A program made the position numbers and the translations under genes. Shown here piece after piece: positions 8,486 through 17,268 of a stretch of DNA of 38,708 nucleotides (position 1 is the first letter of the stretch; each line of letters starts with the position of its first letter). Source of the stretch: an uncultured Chloroflexota bacterium (lineage in GTDB: Bacteria > Chloroflexota > Anaerolineae > Anaerolineales > Anaerolineaceae); the NCBI GenBank assembly GCA_902774215.1, contig CACYHU010000123.1, forward strand, positions 1-38,708. Reading direction: 5' to 3'. The notes below the pieces were generated by a model, which ran no database searches, had not been told where the DNA came from, and was given only the letters and a program-made list of their open reading frames with translations.

Positions 8486-9361
8486 ATGAACAGAAAGAAA
8501 GCGATCATTACCGGAGGCGAAATTGGTATGGGAAGGGGCATCGCCCTTGTACTTGCGGAAAACGGGTATGACATAGCATTCTCCTATTACCCGGATTCTG
8601 AGAACGCTGAAGCGTTTGTTGAAGCCACGATGTCCATGCTGAGTGAACGCGGCGCAAAGAGCTGGGCTTTTCCTGCGGATCTTTCCAAACCGGATGCGCC
8701 AAAGCAGCTTTTTGAGAAAGCCGTGGATGCTCTCGGAGGGTTGGACCTGCTGGTCAACAATGCGGGTGTGAACATTCCACTGCCGCTGCAGAACATTACC
8801 GAAGATAATTTCGATTATCTGGTCAGTCTTGACCTGCGGGCATATGTAATGATGATGCATTATGCGGCCCGCTACATGATCGACAATGGTATCAAAGGCT
8901 GTCTGATCAACGTCAGCTCTTCCAGGGGTGAGCGGGCTTACCCGAATGCGGGTATTTATTGCGGCATCAAATCCAGCCTGAACCGCATGGCAGAAGCTTT
9001 TGCCCTGGATCTTGCATCCTTCGGTATCCGGGTCAACAACGTAGCGCCGGGCGCTGTGCGTGTTCGCTCAGACGAGGAGCTTCTTTCAATTACCCGGGGC
9101 AGGGCGACTGATTACTTCTGGAACAAGGATTTTCTTGAAAAACCGGAGCTTGTCAAGGATCACGATTTTTGGGATCTGCTCGGTCCCAGGATTCCGCTGG
9201 GCCGTGTGGGCACACCGGAAGATATCGGCAATGCCGTTGCATTTCTTGCTTCGGAAAAAGCATCCTATATCACAGGCGTCACGCTGCGGATCGACGGGGG
9301 ACTGATTTTGCCGGGTATGCCGGAGGACACCTCCATGATTACATCAAATGAGGGCTGGTAA
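8486..9361 (+). CDS. Short-chain dehydrogenase/reductase (SDR), glucose 1-dehydrogenase-like
   Basis: This 291-residue NAD(P)-dependent oxidoreductase has GAGGTAAG before its ATG. The classical SDR motifs are complete: cofactor loop TGGEIGMGRG (residues 9-18), LVNNAGV, catalytic Ser in NVSSSRG, and YCGIK (YxxxK) followed by VNNVAPGAV. The C-terminus has SEKASYITGVTLRIDGG, the usual SDR ending. Residues FWNKDFLEKPELVKDHDFWD form an insertion before the last helix that may shape the substrate pocket. The substrate is unknown; sugar or polyol is only a guess. It sits 33 bases before the glycosyltransferase gene. Confidence 0.9.
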   Translation: MNRKKAIITGGEIGMGRGIALVLAENGYDIAFSYYPDSENAEAFVEATMSMLSERGAKSWAFPADLSKPDAPKQLFEKAVDALGGLDLLVNNAGVNIPLPLQNITEDNFDYLVSLDLRAYVMMMHYAARYMIDNGIKGCLINVSSSRGERAYPNAGIYCGIKSSLNRMAEAFALDLASFGIRVNNVAPGAVRVRSDEELLSITRGRATDYFWNKDFLEKPELVKDHDFWDLLGPRIPLGRVGTPEDIGNAVAFLASEKASYITGVTLRIDGGLILPGMPEDTSMITSNEGW

Positions 9362-9394
9362 TTCAGCGGTTAGGCTCGTAAAAAGGATTTCCAA

Positions 9395-10198
9395 TTGATC
9401 ATTCTGAAAGTATTTCTAAGCCTGATTGCAGCAGCCCTGCTGATCTTTGCAGGGCTGGCAGGCTATGCTTTTATTCTGATGAAAAATCGGCCGCCCCTCA
9501 AGCTCTATGCTATGCGCAGTGAAGAACCGGATTTTTTGCCTCTTGATCAAATACCATCGCGGCTGATCGAGCTGATCATCGGGCAGGAGGATCCCAACTT
9601 CTATATCCATCACGGATATGATGCGGAAAACATCCGCAAAGCCTGGAAAAAAAATTTCATGCAAAAACATATCGTCTTAGGCGGCAGCACCATCACCCAG
9701 CAGCTGGCAAAGAACCTGTATCTCCACTTTTCGAGAAACTATCTCAGGAAGCTGGTGGAACTTCTGGTCGCGCTGAAGCTGGAACAGGTATATGGAAAGG
9801 ACCGTATTCTGGAGATGTATATCAATATCATCTATTTCGGAAACGGCACTTATGGCATTACAGACGCGGCACGGTTCTATTTTGACAAACCTGTACCTGA
9901 GCTTACTCTCAATCAGATGGTAATGCTGACCATTATTCCCCCGGCTCCAACCGCGGGAAATCCGATCCAGCACCCCGATATGTTTTTGCGTTTACGCAGC
10001 AAGTTTCTGTCTAATTATACGAAAGGGGACCATCCTCTTGTCTCTCAGACAGAGGCGGAGGCTATCAGCGCCCATGGTGCAGATTGTCTGGATCCGGAGC
10101 TGAGAAAACCTGACGATTTCACCTGCAGCTATCCGCAAACCATCCCCCTGATCAACGAGCGGTTCGGTCCTTTTGCCGTAAAAAGGGAAGCACGATAA
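9395..10198 (+). CDS. Monofunctional peptidoglycan glycosyltransferase (GT51)
   Basis: This is a 267-residue, membrane-anchored enzyme that polymerises lipid II into glycan strands. The start is TTG at 9395 with AAAAGGA 7 bases upstream; the first ATG in frame would remove the N-terminal membrane helix (ILKVFLSLIAAALLIFAGLAG cut after residue 28), so TTG is preferred. GT51 motifs are complete: GQEDPNFYIHHG with catalytic Glu, GGSTITQQLAKN, KLVELLVALKLEQ, and RILEMYINIIYFGNGTYG followed by AARFYFDK. There is no transpeptidase domain, so it resembles MtgA/SgtB-type enzymes rather than a class A PBP. Confidence 0.92.
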   Translation: MIILKVFLSLIAAALLIFAGLAGYAFILMKNRPPLKLYAMRSEEPDFLPLDQIPSRLIELIIGQEDPNFYIHHGYDAENIRKAWKKNFMQKHIVLGGSTITQQLAKNLYLHFSRNYLRKLVELLVALKLEQVYGKDRILEMYINIIYFGNGTYGITDAARFYFDKPVPELTLNQMVMLTIIPPAPTAGNPIQHPDMFLRLRSKFLSNYTKGDHPLVSQTEAEAISAHGADCLDPELRKPDDFTCSYPQTIPLINERFGPFAVKREAR

Positions 10199-10217
10199 AA
10201 AAAAGTTATCAGCCTGT

Positions 10218-10292
10218 TTCACAGTTTGAATTTTCAAAAAAAAAGCCTGTTGTGTGTTAATATGGAACAATACTCATAACAGAAACTGTGAA
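10218..10292. repeat. Inverted repeat in the leader of the first PrsW-family gene
   Basis: TTCACAGTTT (10218-10227) pairs perfectly with AAACTGTGAA (10283-10292) around a 55-base A-rich loop. It lies between the glycosyltransferase stop and the PrsW gene and could be a terminator-like structure or an operator pair. Confidence 0.3.
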
Positions 10293-10391
10293 CCTAAGGT
10301 AATAAAGTAATATAATATTTTACGTGTATATTTTGCTGAAAAGCGTAATAATTTTTGTTAAAAAAATATAACAAAAGAAGAAGAATAAAAT

Positions 10392-11168
10392 ATGGGATTT
10401 ATAACATCGATCATATCATTTATATTATGCGCTGTTCTCTATGTCAGGATGGTCCGGAGAGAAGTTCCCGCACCGATCAGTAAAAAACAGGCATGGGTCC
10501 CGGTCGCTGTCGGCATCCTCGGCCCGCTTATTTCCAGCGCTGCCGCAATCGGGATCGGTATGCTGATATTTAAACTGCGAGGTGGCGAGATCACAGCAGA
10601 TGGTGTTGTGAATATGCCGGATCAGAAGGATATAAGCCTTACGCTCAAGTCAATTCTTTTAGCATTCCGCAGTGCCGGTTTTACGGAAGAGCTGGTCAAG
10701 CTTCTCCTGGCACTGCTGATGGTGAAGGTTTTTAAACCGAAAAACGTCTATGAATTTGCACTGGCCTTTATCGGTATCGGCTTCGGTTTCACAGCGCTGG
10801 AGGAAGTTTTATACAGCAGCGGCAGAATCATCTTATTAATCCGTCTGCCCGTTTTTGCCATGCATATGGTGCTCGGTATCATCATGGGAGTAAACCTCGG
10901 TCTTTCGCGTTACCAAAAGCAAAACGGCGGCAATGGAGGCAAATATATTTTTCTTGGTTTGTTTCTTCCCGTGCTTTGGCACACGCTTTATGATGCAGCT
11001 ACGGCGTTTAACGCAGGTATTGATGCCGCAGATGAGTCAACTCAGATCATCGCATTCCTGATCGCTGTTGTATCGATCATCATCTCGACAGTGCTTGAAA
11101 TTATCCTGCTTATCAGATTTAAGAAAAATGCTGTACCATACTGCGAAATGGAGCTGAAATACACGTAA
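10392..11168 (+). CDS. PrsW family intramembrane metalloprotease (first copy)
   Basis: This 258-residue multi-spanning membrane protein has about seven hydrophobic helices. The PrsW family glutamate and histidine motifs are visible: FTEELVK (EExxK), GFGFTALEEVLY, a helix with MHMVLGIIMG, and LWHTLYDA near the C-terminus. These residues are thought to bind the catalytic metal. Bacillus PrsW performs site-1 cleavage of the anti-sigma factor RsiW; no sigma/anti-sigma pair is visible here. The following sensor-channel gene begins 68 bases later. A second family member lies on the other side of that channel gene. Confidence 0.85.
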   Translation: MGFITSIISFILCAVLYVRMVRREVPAPISKKQAWVPVAVGILGPLISSAAAIGIGMLIFKLRGGEITADGVVNMPDQKDISLTLKSILLAFRSAGFTEELVKLLLALLMVKVFKPKNVYEFALAFIGIGFGFTALEEVLYSSGRIILLIRLPVFAMHMVLGIIMGVNLGLSRYQKQNGGNGGKYIFLGLFLPVLWHTLYDAATAFNAGIDAADESTQIIAFLIAVVSIIISTVLEIILLIRFKKNAVPYCEMELKYT

Positions 11169-11235
11169 ATTCAACCGGAAATAATTACTAACAAAATAAA
11201 GAATTTCGTCAGGAAATTTATTGAGGTGATTGAAT

Positions 11236-13821
11236 ATGAATTATTTTAAAAAGCTCAAACTCATATTAGGTGAAAAGAGCGGGAAAAAGCTTGCCGCCTT
11301 TTCTGTTGTCGTCTTTCTGCTTATCACGGTGCTTGTATTTTATGCTGCCTATGAATTCTGCAGGAACATCCATCTGAATCAGATGGAAATGTATCTCCGG
11401 GAGATACCGAAAATCATTGAAAGCCGCAAGAGTGAACTGCTTATGCGCAGTCACGTATACGAAAATGACATTCTGTCACGTGCGGAGCTCGGTTTGAGGC
11501 TCTACGAGGAAAAAAACGAGATGGCGGATGCCGAACTGCTGGAGCAGGTGCGCGGCGCGGTTTCCGCAGAGAGTATTTCCATACTGGACGGACAAAGAAA
11601 GGTTCTTACCACCACCGGTCCTGTGAGTCCGGAAAAGAATTTCCAGGCCTGTATCCAGGAGCTTGAACCACGCACATCTCATCTGGAGGTCTATCCTACC
11701 GACGCTGAAGACGAGCATGGGATGGAATCCTATGACGGGAAAGGCTTTGTGCTGCTCCCTATAAAAGATACGAAGCGCAGCCTGGTCTTTGAATTTTCCT
11801 GCGAAACGATGCCGGAGCTGTACAAGGCTCTCAATGACTGGTCCGATGTGCTTGAGCACATTATGTCCGGAGGAAAGGCTTCTGCCTATGCGAAAGCCGG
11901 CGACCGACTGGCTGTCTATCAAACGGATGAACTACCCTCCGGAGAGTTCCCGAAGCTAAATCAGGAACTGACAGATGTCTTCGATAGCGGCGATGAATTC
12001 AGAACCAGATGGAATGGAACACCCAGCAAGCTCATCACGCTGCTCGGAGATCGTTACCTTGCGGCAATGACAGAATATCCCGAGGAAAATGCGGAGATCC
12101 TGATTACAGATCCTATAATGGATGTTATAAGAAGCGGTATTTTCCTCGCTGTGGCAATTTCAGCTTTCATCGGCTGGGGAATGGTGCTGTACCAGTTATA
12201 TGTTATAAACCGTTCTCCCCGGGATAAAGACTCTGAAGATACTGAAGATTTTTCCCATAAATCGGCGATCCGGAAAACGTGGCCGGGGATCCTGTTGATC
12301 CTCATAAGCACGATCATCTTTTCAACCATGCTTCTTTTGGAGATCGATTTCCGCAAAGACAGCGAGAAATCGATCCGCCGCACCTTTATCGATTTTTATC
12401 GGACACGCACACAAATGCTGGCAGACTATCTGATGAGCTACCCGGATCTACAGACACATGAAGATCTGAGCGAGCTCAACAGTATTGCCGGCAGCGATTA
12501 CCTGATGCTTTTCGACAAGACCGGACAGGAGCTTCTCTCCAGCAACAGTTACACAGGCTTTACTGTCGGTAAAAATCTCAGTGATGAGTACCGTGCAGTT
12601 CTGCTGGGATATCCCTATACTGTCGTGGGTCCCGAAGCGGATCCTTACACAGGACAGATACAGCTTGGTGCAGCGATCCTGATGAAAGACAAGGATGATC
12701 AGCCGGACGGATTTCTTTTGGCTGTCTTCAGTACCGAAGACCTGAACTCGGAGCTTAAGCGGATGACCTATGAAAACGCGGTCAACAGTTTTTCCGTTCA
12801 GAAGGGACATACCGTTGCAGCTATCAATAATGAGGATGGCCGCTTTATCGCACACAGCGATCCTGAAATGATCGGGCAGAAGTCGGCGGATTATCTGCCA
12901 TCTATTGAGCCCGGCAGCAGCTTTGAGGGCTATACCGATTACAAAGAAAAAGGCATGTATGTATCCGTGAGCGTATCCGCGAGCTCTGCCGATGGCAAGA
13001 CACTCCTTTACATGGTATCCGAGAAAGGTGAATCTCTCAAACATACCTACACTATCCCGGTTTTCATAATAATGCTGCTGATCCTGACTGTGCTGTATTA
13101 TCCTCATGCAGGCATGCTGGTTACCCGGGCAATGTCTGAAACGAAGGCAGAACTCAAGACTGAAACCGACGGAAACCCCGCTATTACGATCATCTTCGAC
13201 GGGTATTCTATTTTCATGACGCTGTTTGCAATTTTTGCCATGATTGCCTCATCCAACGGTTGGTGGACATCCTTTGCCTATGTCTTCAGCGGGCAATGGT
13301 CAAAGGGCGTACATCTGTTTTCCATTTGGGCTGCGATACTCACCATAGAGGTAATGCTTTTCCTCGAATTGCTGATCCGGTCAGCAGTGAATCTTTTTGA
13401 AAGCCGTCTCAGCCTCCAGGCCAAAACGATCACGAGAATGGCGGACAGCATCATTACCTATTCCGTCCGATTTTTCCTTATCTTCTACATTGCTTATTTA
13501 TTCGGTGTGAACACTACGGCACTGCTGGCATCAGCCGGAGTAATTTCCATCGCTGTCGGTATGGGTGCCAAGAGCCTCGCTACTGACTTGCTGGATGGCT
13601 TCTTCATGATGACGGAGGGTACTGTCCATGTCGGTGATTATGTACGCGTCGGCAGCGTAACAGGGTATGTCACGAATATGGGTATCCGCACCACAGAAAT
13701 CACTGACGATGCCGGAAATGTTGTAACACTTAACAACAGCAAAGTCAGCGGTGTGTGCAACATGAGCCGAAATCATGCACTGCAGGATTCAGAAAAAGGC
13801 CCAAAAAAAGAATCTAAGTAA
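11236..13821 (+). CDS. MscS-type channel with two extracytoplasmic (Cache-like) sensor regions, C-terminally short
   Basis: This 861-residue protein starts at ATG 11236, just after GAGGTG; a TTG two codons earlier overlaps that site and is rejected. Order: membrane helix (about 20-40), ectodomain of ~255 residues, helices near 300-325 and 350-370, a second ectodomain (about 372-605) with the Cache-like motif GRFIAHSDPEMIG, a helix near 608-625, more helices, then the MscS pore and beta domain (about 740-848: LLASAGVISIAVGMGAKSLA, VHVGDYVRVGSVTG, VVTLNNSKVSGV). Only about 15 residues follow the beta domain, so the alpha/beta cytoplasmic vestibule of normal MscS channels is missing. A paralogue with a full C-terminus lies at 17269-20205. 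This suggests a channel gated or modulated by an external ligand or envelope state. Confidence 0.82.
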   Translation: MNYFKKLKLILGEKSGKKLAAFSVVVFLLITVLVFYAAYEFCRNIHLNQMEMYLREIPKIIESRKSELLMRSHVYENDILSRAELGLRLYEEKNEMADAELLEQVRGAVSAESISILDGQRKVLTTTGPVSPEKNFQACIQELEPRTSHLEVYPTDAEDEHGMESYDGKGFVLLPIKDTKRSLVFEFSCETMPELYKALNDWSDVLEHIMSGGKASAYAKAGDRLAVYQTDELPSGEFPKLNQELTDVFDSGDEFRTRWNGTPSKLITLLGDRYLAAMTEYPEENAEILITDPIMDVIRSGIFLAVAISAFIGWGMVLYQLYVINRSPRDKDSEDTEDFSHKSAIRKTWPGILLILISTIIFSTMLLLEIDFRKDSEKSIRRTFIDFYRTRTQMLADYLMSYPDLQTHEDLSELNSIAGSDYLMLFDKTGQELLSSNSYTGFTVGKNLSDEYRAVLLGYPYTVVGPEADPYTGQIQLGAAILMKDKDDQPDGFLLAVFSTEDLNSELKRMTYENAVNSFSVQKGHTVAAINNEDGRFIAHSDPEMIGQKSADYLPSIEPGSSFEGYTDYKEKGMYVSVSVSASSADGKTLLYMVSEKGESLKHTYTIPVFIIMLLILTVLYYPHAGMLVTRAMSETKAELKTETDGNPAITIIFDGYSIFMTLFAIFAMIASSNGWWTSFAYVFSGQWSKGVHLFSIWAAILTIEVMLFLELLIRSAVNLFESRLSLQAKTITRMADSIITYSVRFFLIFYIAYLFGVNTTALLASAGVISIAVGMGAKSLATDLLDGFFMMTEGTVHVGDYVRVGSVTGYVTNMGIRTTEITDDAGNVVTLNNSKVSGVCNMSRNHALQDSEKGPKKESK

Positions 13822-13836
13822 TAATTTAAAAACGTT

Positions 13837-13862
13837 GGGATGAGCCGGTCTCGGCTCATCCC
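13837..13862. terminator. Bidirectional terminator between convergent genes
   Basis: A perfect 11-base GC-rich stem (GGGATGAGCCG/CGGCTCATCCC) with a 4-base loop lies between the convergent channel and PrsW-family genes. On the minus strand it is followed by AACGTTTTT; on the plus strand the T-run is poor. Confidence 0.7.
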
Positions 13863-13913
13863 TCATCAACCAGTATAACTGAACTTTGAATCATTTCTCC
13901 GGGAGATATCTTA

Positions 13914-14645
13914 TTATCGATCTATGACTTTATCTTTCTTTGATGCTTGCCCGACGAGAATATAGGATATCACAAAAAGCACAAAAATGAAAATGAGAAA
14001 ATACCAGTCCGCATCCTGCTGTTCAAGGGTGGCGATATAGTCATATGCACCATGTATGAGAATAGGAACGATGAGTGAAAAAATAGTAAAAAGTACTGAT
14101 TTTGATTTTTCTCCCGAATAATCATACTTTTTAGCAAGGCCATAAAAAGTTCCCATGAATACTCCGAAGCAGGCATGCCCCGGAATAGCTGTTACAGCCC
14201 GTGGAATTGCTACGCTCAAACCATAATTCAAAACATAACTGATATTTTCCCAAAGTGCAAATCCCAATGAAACGAAGACAGCGTAAACCACACCGTCATA
14301 CTGACAGTTGAACTCAGGGTTATTCCAGCTGTTTCTTCGCAAGAAGATATATTTTGAGCTTTCCTCTGCAATAGCGACAATACCAAAATACAGTATGACG
14401 TTATATTTCACGGTATTCGGCTCCACATATTGATTCAGAATATAACAGAACACGCGTTCCTCAACTAATGCCAAAAGTGAAGACAATATGCCGGCTCTTA
14501 TCAAAGAAAACAGTAATGCCGGGCTTTCCTTATCCAGATGATCAGATTTATAAACATGGATCATCAGTATAATTGCAGGGATCACAGCTGCCGCTATCAA
14601 CAAATAATTATAGTAAACAATTGGGGTCAACAGGTAATAAAACAC
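13914..14645 (-). CDS. PrsW family intramembrane metalloprotease (second copy)
   Basis: The predicted product is 243 residues if translation begins at GTG 14645, which follows AAAGGAG with ideal spacing; a longer form from TTG 14675 would add ten hydrophilic residues and lacks a binding site. About eight hydrophobic helices are present. The PrsW motifs are clear: IAEESSKYIF (EExxK), SLGFALWENISYV, IPGHACFGVFMG and ILIHGAYDYI, giving the Glu and His residues expected for a metal site. It is only distantly similar to the copy at 10392-11168. A conserved 45-base structured element (14770-14814) lies about 125-170 bases upstream. Confidence 0.85.
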   Translation of the reverse strand: MFYYLLTPIVYYNYLLIAAAVIPAIILMIHVYKSDHLDKESPALLFSLIRAGILSSLLALVEERVFCYILNQYVEPNTVKYNVILYFGIVAIAEESSKYIFLRRNSWNNPEFNCQYDGVVYAVFVSLGFALWENISYVLNYGLSVAIPRAVTAIPGHACFGVFMGTFYGLAKKYDYSGEKSKSVLFTIFSLIVPILIHGAYDYIATLEQQDADWYFLIFIFVLFVISYILVGQASKKDKVIDR

Positions 14646-14743
14646 AGGGTCTCCTTTCTCTGAATTGTCTCTCAAGTACTTAAACTGCCGGTCAGTGATC
14701 AGATTAAACGGGATTTAAAATTTATAAAAATTATTAGAAACTG

Positions 14744-14833
14744 TTCAGAGCCAGGTCACTCAACACGTTTGACAGTCCATTCTTGTGGACTTCGCCCCAG
14801 CAAAGTGCCTGTCACCATGTGCTCAGCTCTGAA
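14744..14833 (-). promoter_or_regulatory. Conserved structured element, copy A (upstream of the second PrsW gene)
   Basis: An outer stem TTCAGAGC/GCTCTGAA (14744-14751 with 14826-14833) encloses a 45-base core bounded by TGACAG/CTGTCA (14770-14814). Read on the minus strand, the core holds GCGAAGTC followed by a small hairpin AGTCC/GGACT with an 8-base loop. The core aligns without gaps to copy B at 15621-15665. It could be a leader RNA element or an operator. Confidence 0.5.
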
Positions 14834-14852
14834 TAGGTAATATAATATATGT

Positions 14853-14886
14853 AAAAAAAACGCCGGAGAAAGATTCCCGGCGTTTT
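14853..14886 (-). terminator. Rho-independent terminator of the DUF308 gene
   Basis: On the minus strand ACGCCGG/CCGGCGT with an 11-base spacer is followed by eight T residues. It lies 17 bases past the stop of the DUF308-like gene. Confidence 0.9.
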
Positions 14887-14903
14887 AGAGTCAAATTCAA
14901 TAA

Positions 14904-15440
14904 TTACATGAAAAAGCTGAAGATGAATACAAACAGGTCAAATACACCTGAGAAGATCAGCATATAACCGGAAACTGTGATAGCGGTTTCAACAGCACCG
15001 AAAGGATTCAGCATGACAACAACACCGAGAATGATTGTCAGGACTGCACCGATCATCCACAGCATCGGATGGGGAAGACCGTTGGCTTTGAGGATGAAAT
15101 AGTCACCGAGTTTGTTGACACCCATAACGATCATGGCGATACCAAAGAACACCGCAAAAACGGGGAATGCGTTGACTACAGACTGACTCCAGAAGATACA
15201 AATGATACCAAGGATCAGGTTAATAATCGCGCAGACAAGCCCAAGCTGGAAAGGCATACCCTTTGACTTAAGCGTCAGTGCCCAGTACAGAGAAATGGCA
15301 CCGACCAGAAGCATGACGATACCAAAGGTAACAACCGCGCTGTTGGAAAAATCAACAGGGGCAGTCAACAATCTTACTCCGGCATAGACTTCAAAGAAAA
15401 TGAAGACAATAATTGCCAGATAACGACCAAATTTACTCAT
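14904..15440 (-). CDS. DUF308/HdeD-like membrane protein
   Basis: This 178-residue protein consists almost wholly of six hydrophobic helices arranged in pairs joined by short loops, with repeated patterns such as VMLLVGAISLYWAL, AIINLILGIICIFW, GIAMIVMGVNKLGDYF and ILGVVVMLNPFGAVETA. This matches the DUF308 repeat of HdeD, an inner-membrane protein linked to acid resistance in enterobacteria; the role in Bacillota is unknown. AGGAGAT precedes the ATG by 8 bases. It has its own terminator, and copy B of the structured element lies about 180-225 bases upstream of its start. Confidence 0.82.
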   Translation of the reverse strand: MSKFGRYLAIIVFIFFEVYAGVRLLTAPVDFSNSAVVTFGIVMLLVGAISLYWALTLKSKGMPFQLGLVCAIINLILGIICIFWSQSVVNAFPVFAVFFGIAMIVMGVNKLGDYFILKANGLPHPMLWMIGAVLTIILGVVVMLNPFGAVETAITVSGYMLIFSGVFDLFVFIFSFFM

Positions 15441-15620
15441 ATTCTTATCTCCTATTTATTTTCCCCTTGCGGGGGTAAATACATAACCATTATTTGTCTG
15501 TTTTGTTCCGGCTTCAATGTGATGTTCTTGATTTCACAAACTTGATATCTTTTTGAAGCCTCAACAAACCAAAATTATATAATATTTACAGTTGTTCAAA
15601 TCAAATCAAGGCAACATTTA

Positions 15621-15665
15621 TGACAGGCTATCTGTCCAGACTTCGCTGTATCATAATACCTGTCA
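15621..15665 (-). promoter_or_regulatory. Conserved structured element, copy B (upstream of the DUF308 gene)
   Basis: This 45-base core is bounded by a perfect 7-base inverted repeat TGACAGG/CCTGTCA. On the minus strand it shares GCGAAGTC and most flanking positions with copy A at 14770-14814 at identical spacing. The small internal stem reads AGTCT/AGCCT here instead of AGTCC/GGACT, so one base pair changes on both sides (C-G to T-A) while another becomes a mismatch. Confidence 0.5.
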
Positions 15666-15955
15666 CCTTGTTCACTACAATTTATTCATACAGAGACCAA
15701 ATAATTTGTCTCTAAAAAACTACATGCAATTATATTTGTTTTTGAAAAAAAAGCAATATAAACCGAAAAATTATGAGTAACCAAATCTTTATTGAGCAGA
15801 TTTTCAGAATCGGGCGATTCGATTGTGCCCATGTGTCAAGACTTTCCCGTGTACTTTACCGTAGCAAATTACAGTTCAGATTTGTTCAGCATTTTAATAT
15901 TTTTACAGTGAAAATTACTTTAAAAGCAAAATTATTGTAAAATTGTTTTCAATAA

Positions 15956-15977
15956 GGAAAACATAACAGTGTTTTCC
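15956..15977. promoter_or_regulatory. Operator-like palindrome upstream of the AI-2E permease
   Basis: GGAAAACA and TGTTTTCC form a perfect 8-base inverted repeat with a 6-base spacer, 62 bases before the permease start. The size and spacing suit a dimeric regulator; which one is unknown. Confidence 0.35.
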
Positions 15978-16038
15978 GGTGGTTTGTATTGTGTGTAATT
16001 GCGCCAACAATGGAATTAAATAAAAATGAGAGGTGTTT

Positions 16039-17145
16039 ATGATAAATCTGGATGAATACAGAGACAAAAAATATACGAAAATCGCGGGTTATGTGATCGT
16101 GACCGCCGTAATTATCTTCTTCTTATGTATTTTAATATCCATGTCCGGCGGTTTTTTTCAAAAGCTTTTCCATGTCATCGGTCTGGTTCTAAAACCAATT
16201 ATTACGGGCGGCGTCATTGCCTATCTGGTTGAACCGGTAGTCCAATGGATACAGAAAAAGCTCAAGTTTTCCCGCAACGTCGCGGTTATCGGGACGATTG
16301 CTGTCATCGTTCTCCTGATCCTTGGTCTTCTGCTTATGGCTATATTTTTCCTGGGACACCAGATCAGCTCGATCAATTTCAATGATATCGGTGAGGTAGT
16401 CGGTTCGTTTAAAGACCAGTTAAATGAAATCAGTTTGAAAGTCCAGAAATGGTTCGAAAGTCACAGTATAGATATTAAGGCGATCACCGGCGGTATAAGC
16501 AATGTAATCTCAGGAATAACAGGTACTGCATCAGATATTTTCTTCGCTTTGATCTTCGCGGTTTATTTTCTTCTTGATTCAGACAGAATATCCGGTTACT
16601 GGGATCGTGTCAAAAACATACTTATCAAAAAAAATACGCAGGATAAGATCCATGAAATTTTGATGGACGCTGACAAATGTTTTTCCGGATATATTCGCGG
16701 ACAGTTCCTGGATGCGATCCTGGTTGGTGTCTTTACCACTATCGCCATGCTGATTTGCAGAGTGCCCTATCCATTTGTTATTGGCCTTTTGACCGGATTC
16801 GGTAATCTGATCCCTTATGTCGGCCCTGTCGTAGGATTCGTCACACTGTTTGTCGTCTGCCTGATCGAAAATGCCTGGAGCAAGCTTCTTATCGGAGGCA
16901 TTGTTCTCGCTGTCCTTCTTTTCGTTGACGGCAATATTATCAATCCCAAGCTGCTCAGCTCCAACATTGAGGTCCATCCGCTTCTGGTCTTTGCCGCAAT
17001 GATTGCCGGTTCTGCAGTCGGCGGACTGGTCGGTATGCTGGTCGCTGTCCCGCTCGCTGCACTGCTGAAGATCGAGTTTGACAAATATCTTGACAGAAAA
17101 GAAGCGGAAAAAAAGGCTAAGCTGTCTGCAGCATCCGGTCACTGA
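16039..17145 (+). CDS. AI-2E family (PF01594) permease, first copy
   Basis: This 368-residue membrane protein starts at ATG 16039 after AGAGGTG; a GTG two codons earlier overlaps that site and is rejected. It has two to three N-terminal helices, a soluble helical section (about 110-155), a helix pair around FFALIFAVYFLLDSD, an amphipathic segment KCFSGYIRGQFLDAILVG, and the family core GLLTGFGNLIPYVGPVVG, GNIINPKLL and GMLVAVPLAALLK. The family includes TqsA-like exporters and Na+/H+ antiporters, so substrate cannot be inferred. The next gene, a sensor-domain MscS channel, follows after 123 bases without an evident terminator and could be cotranscribed. A paralogue lies at 21307-22293. Confidence 0.88.
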   Translation: MINLDEYRDKKYTKIAGYVIVTAVIIFFLCILISMSGGFFQKLFHVIGLVLKPIITGGVIAYLVEPVVQWIQKKLKFSRNVAVIGTIAVIVLLILGLLLMAIFFLGHQISSINFNDIGEVVGSFKDQLNEISLKVQKWFESHSIDIKAITGGISNVISGITGTASDIFFALIFAVYFLLDSDRISGYWDRVKNILIKKNTQDKIHEILMDADKCFSGYIRGQFLDAILVGVFTTIAMLICRVPYPFVIGLLTGFGNLIPYVGPVVGFVTLFVVCLIENAWSKLLIGGIVLAVLLFVDGNIINPKLLSSNIEVHPLLVFAAMIAGSAVGGLVGMLVAVPLAALLKIEFDKYLDRKEAEKKAKLSAASGH

Positions 17146-17268
17146 CCGGAATTTGTACTGTAATAAGTTCCTGACCGCTGACCTGACAATACAATTTATT
17201 GATTCGATCAGTCAGTGGTCAGTATATTTTCAATACCGGCCTCTAATAATTTTCTGCTGACCACAAAA

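Larger units (their letters stand above)
15441..16038. other. 598-base divergent intergenic region with structured elements
   Basis: The region separates the DUF308 gene (minus) from the AI-2E permease (plus). It holds copy B of the structured element (about 15621-15665), an operator-like inverted repeat at 15956-15977, and otherwise AT-rich DNA. A 62-codon frame at 15592-15780 crosses copy B, has no ribosome binding site and is not considered a gene. Confidence 0.6.

Noticed and set aside
15592..15780. 62-codon frame in the divergent spacer
   Set aside because: No ribosome binding site, it overlaps the conserved structured element, and the sequence is low-complexity at its end.
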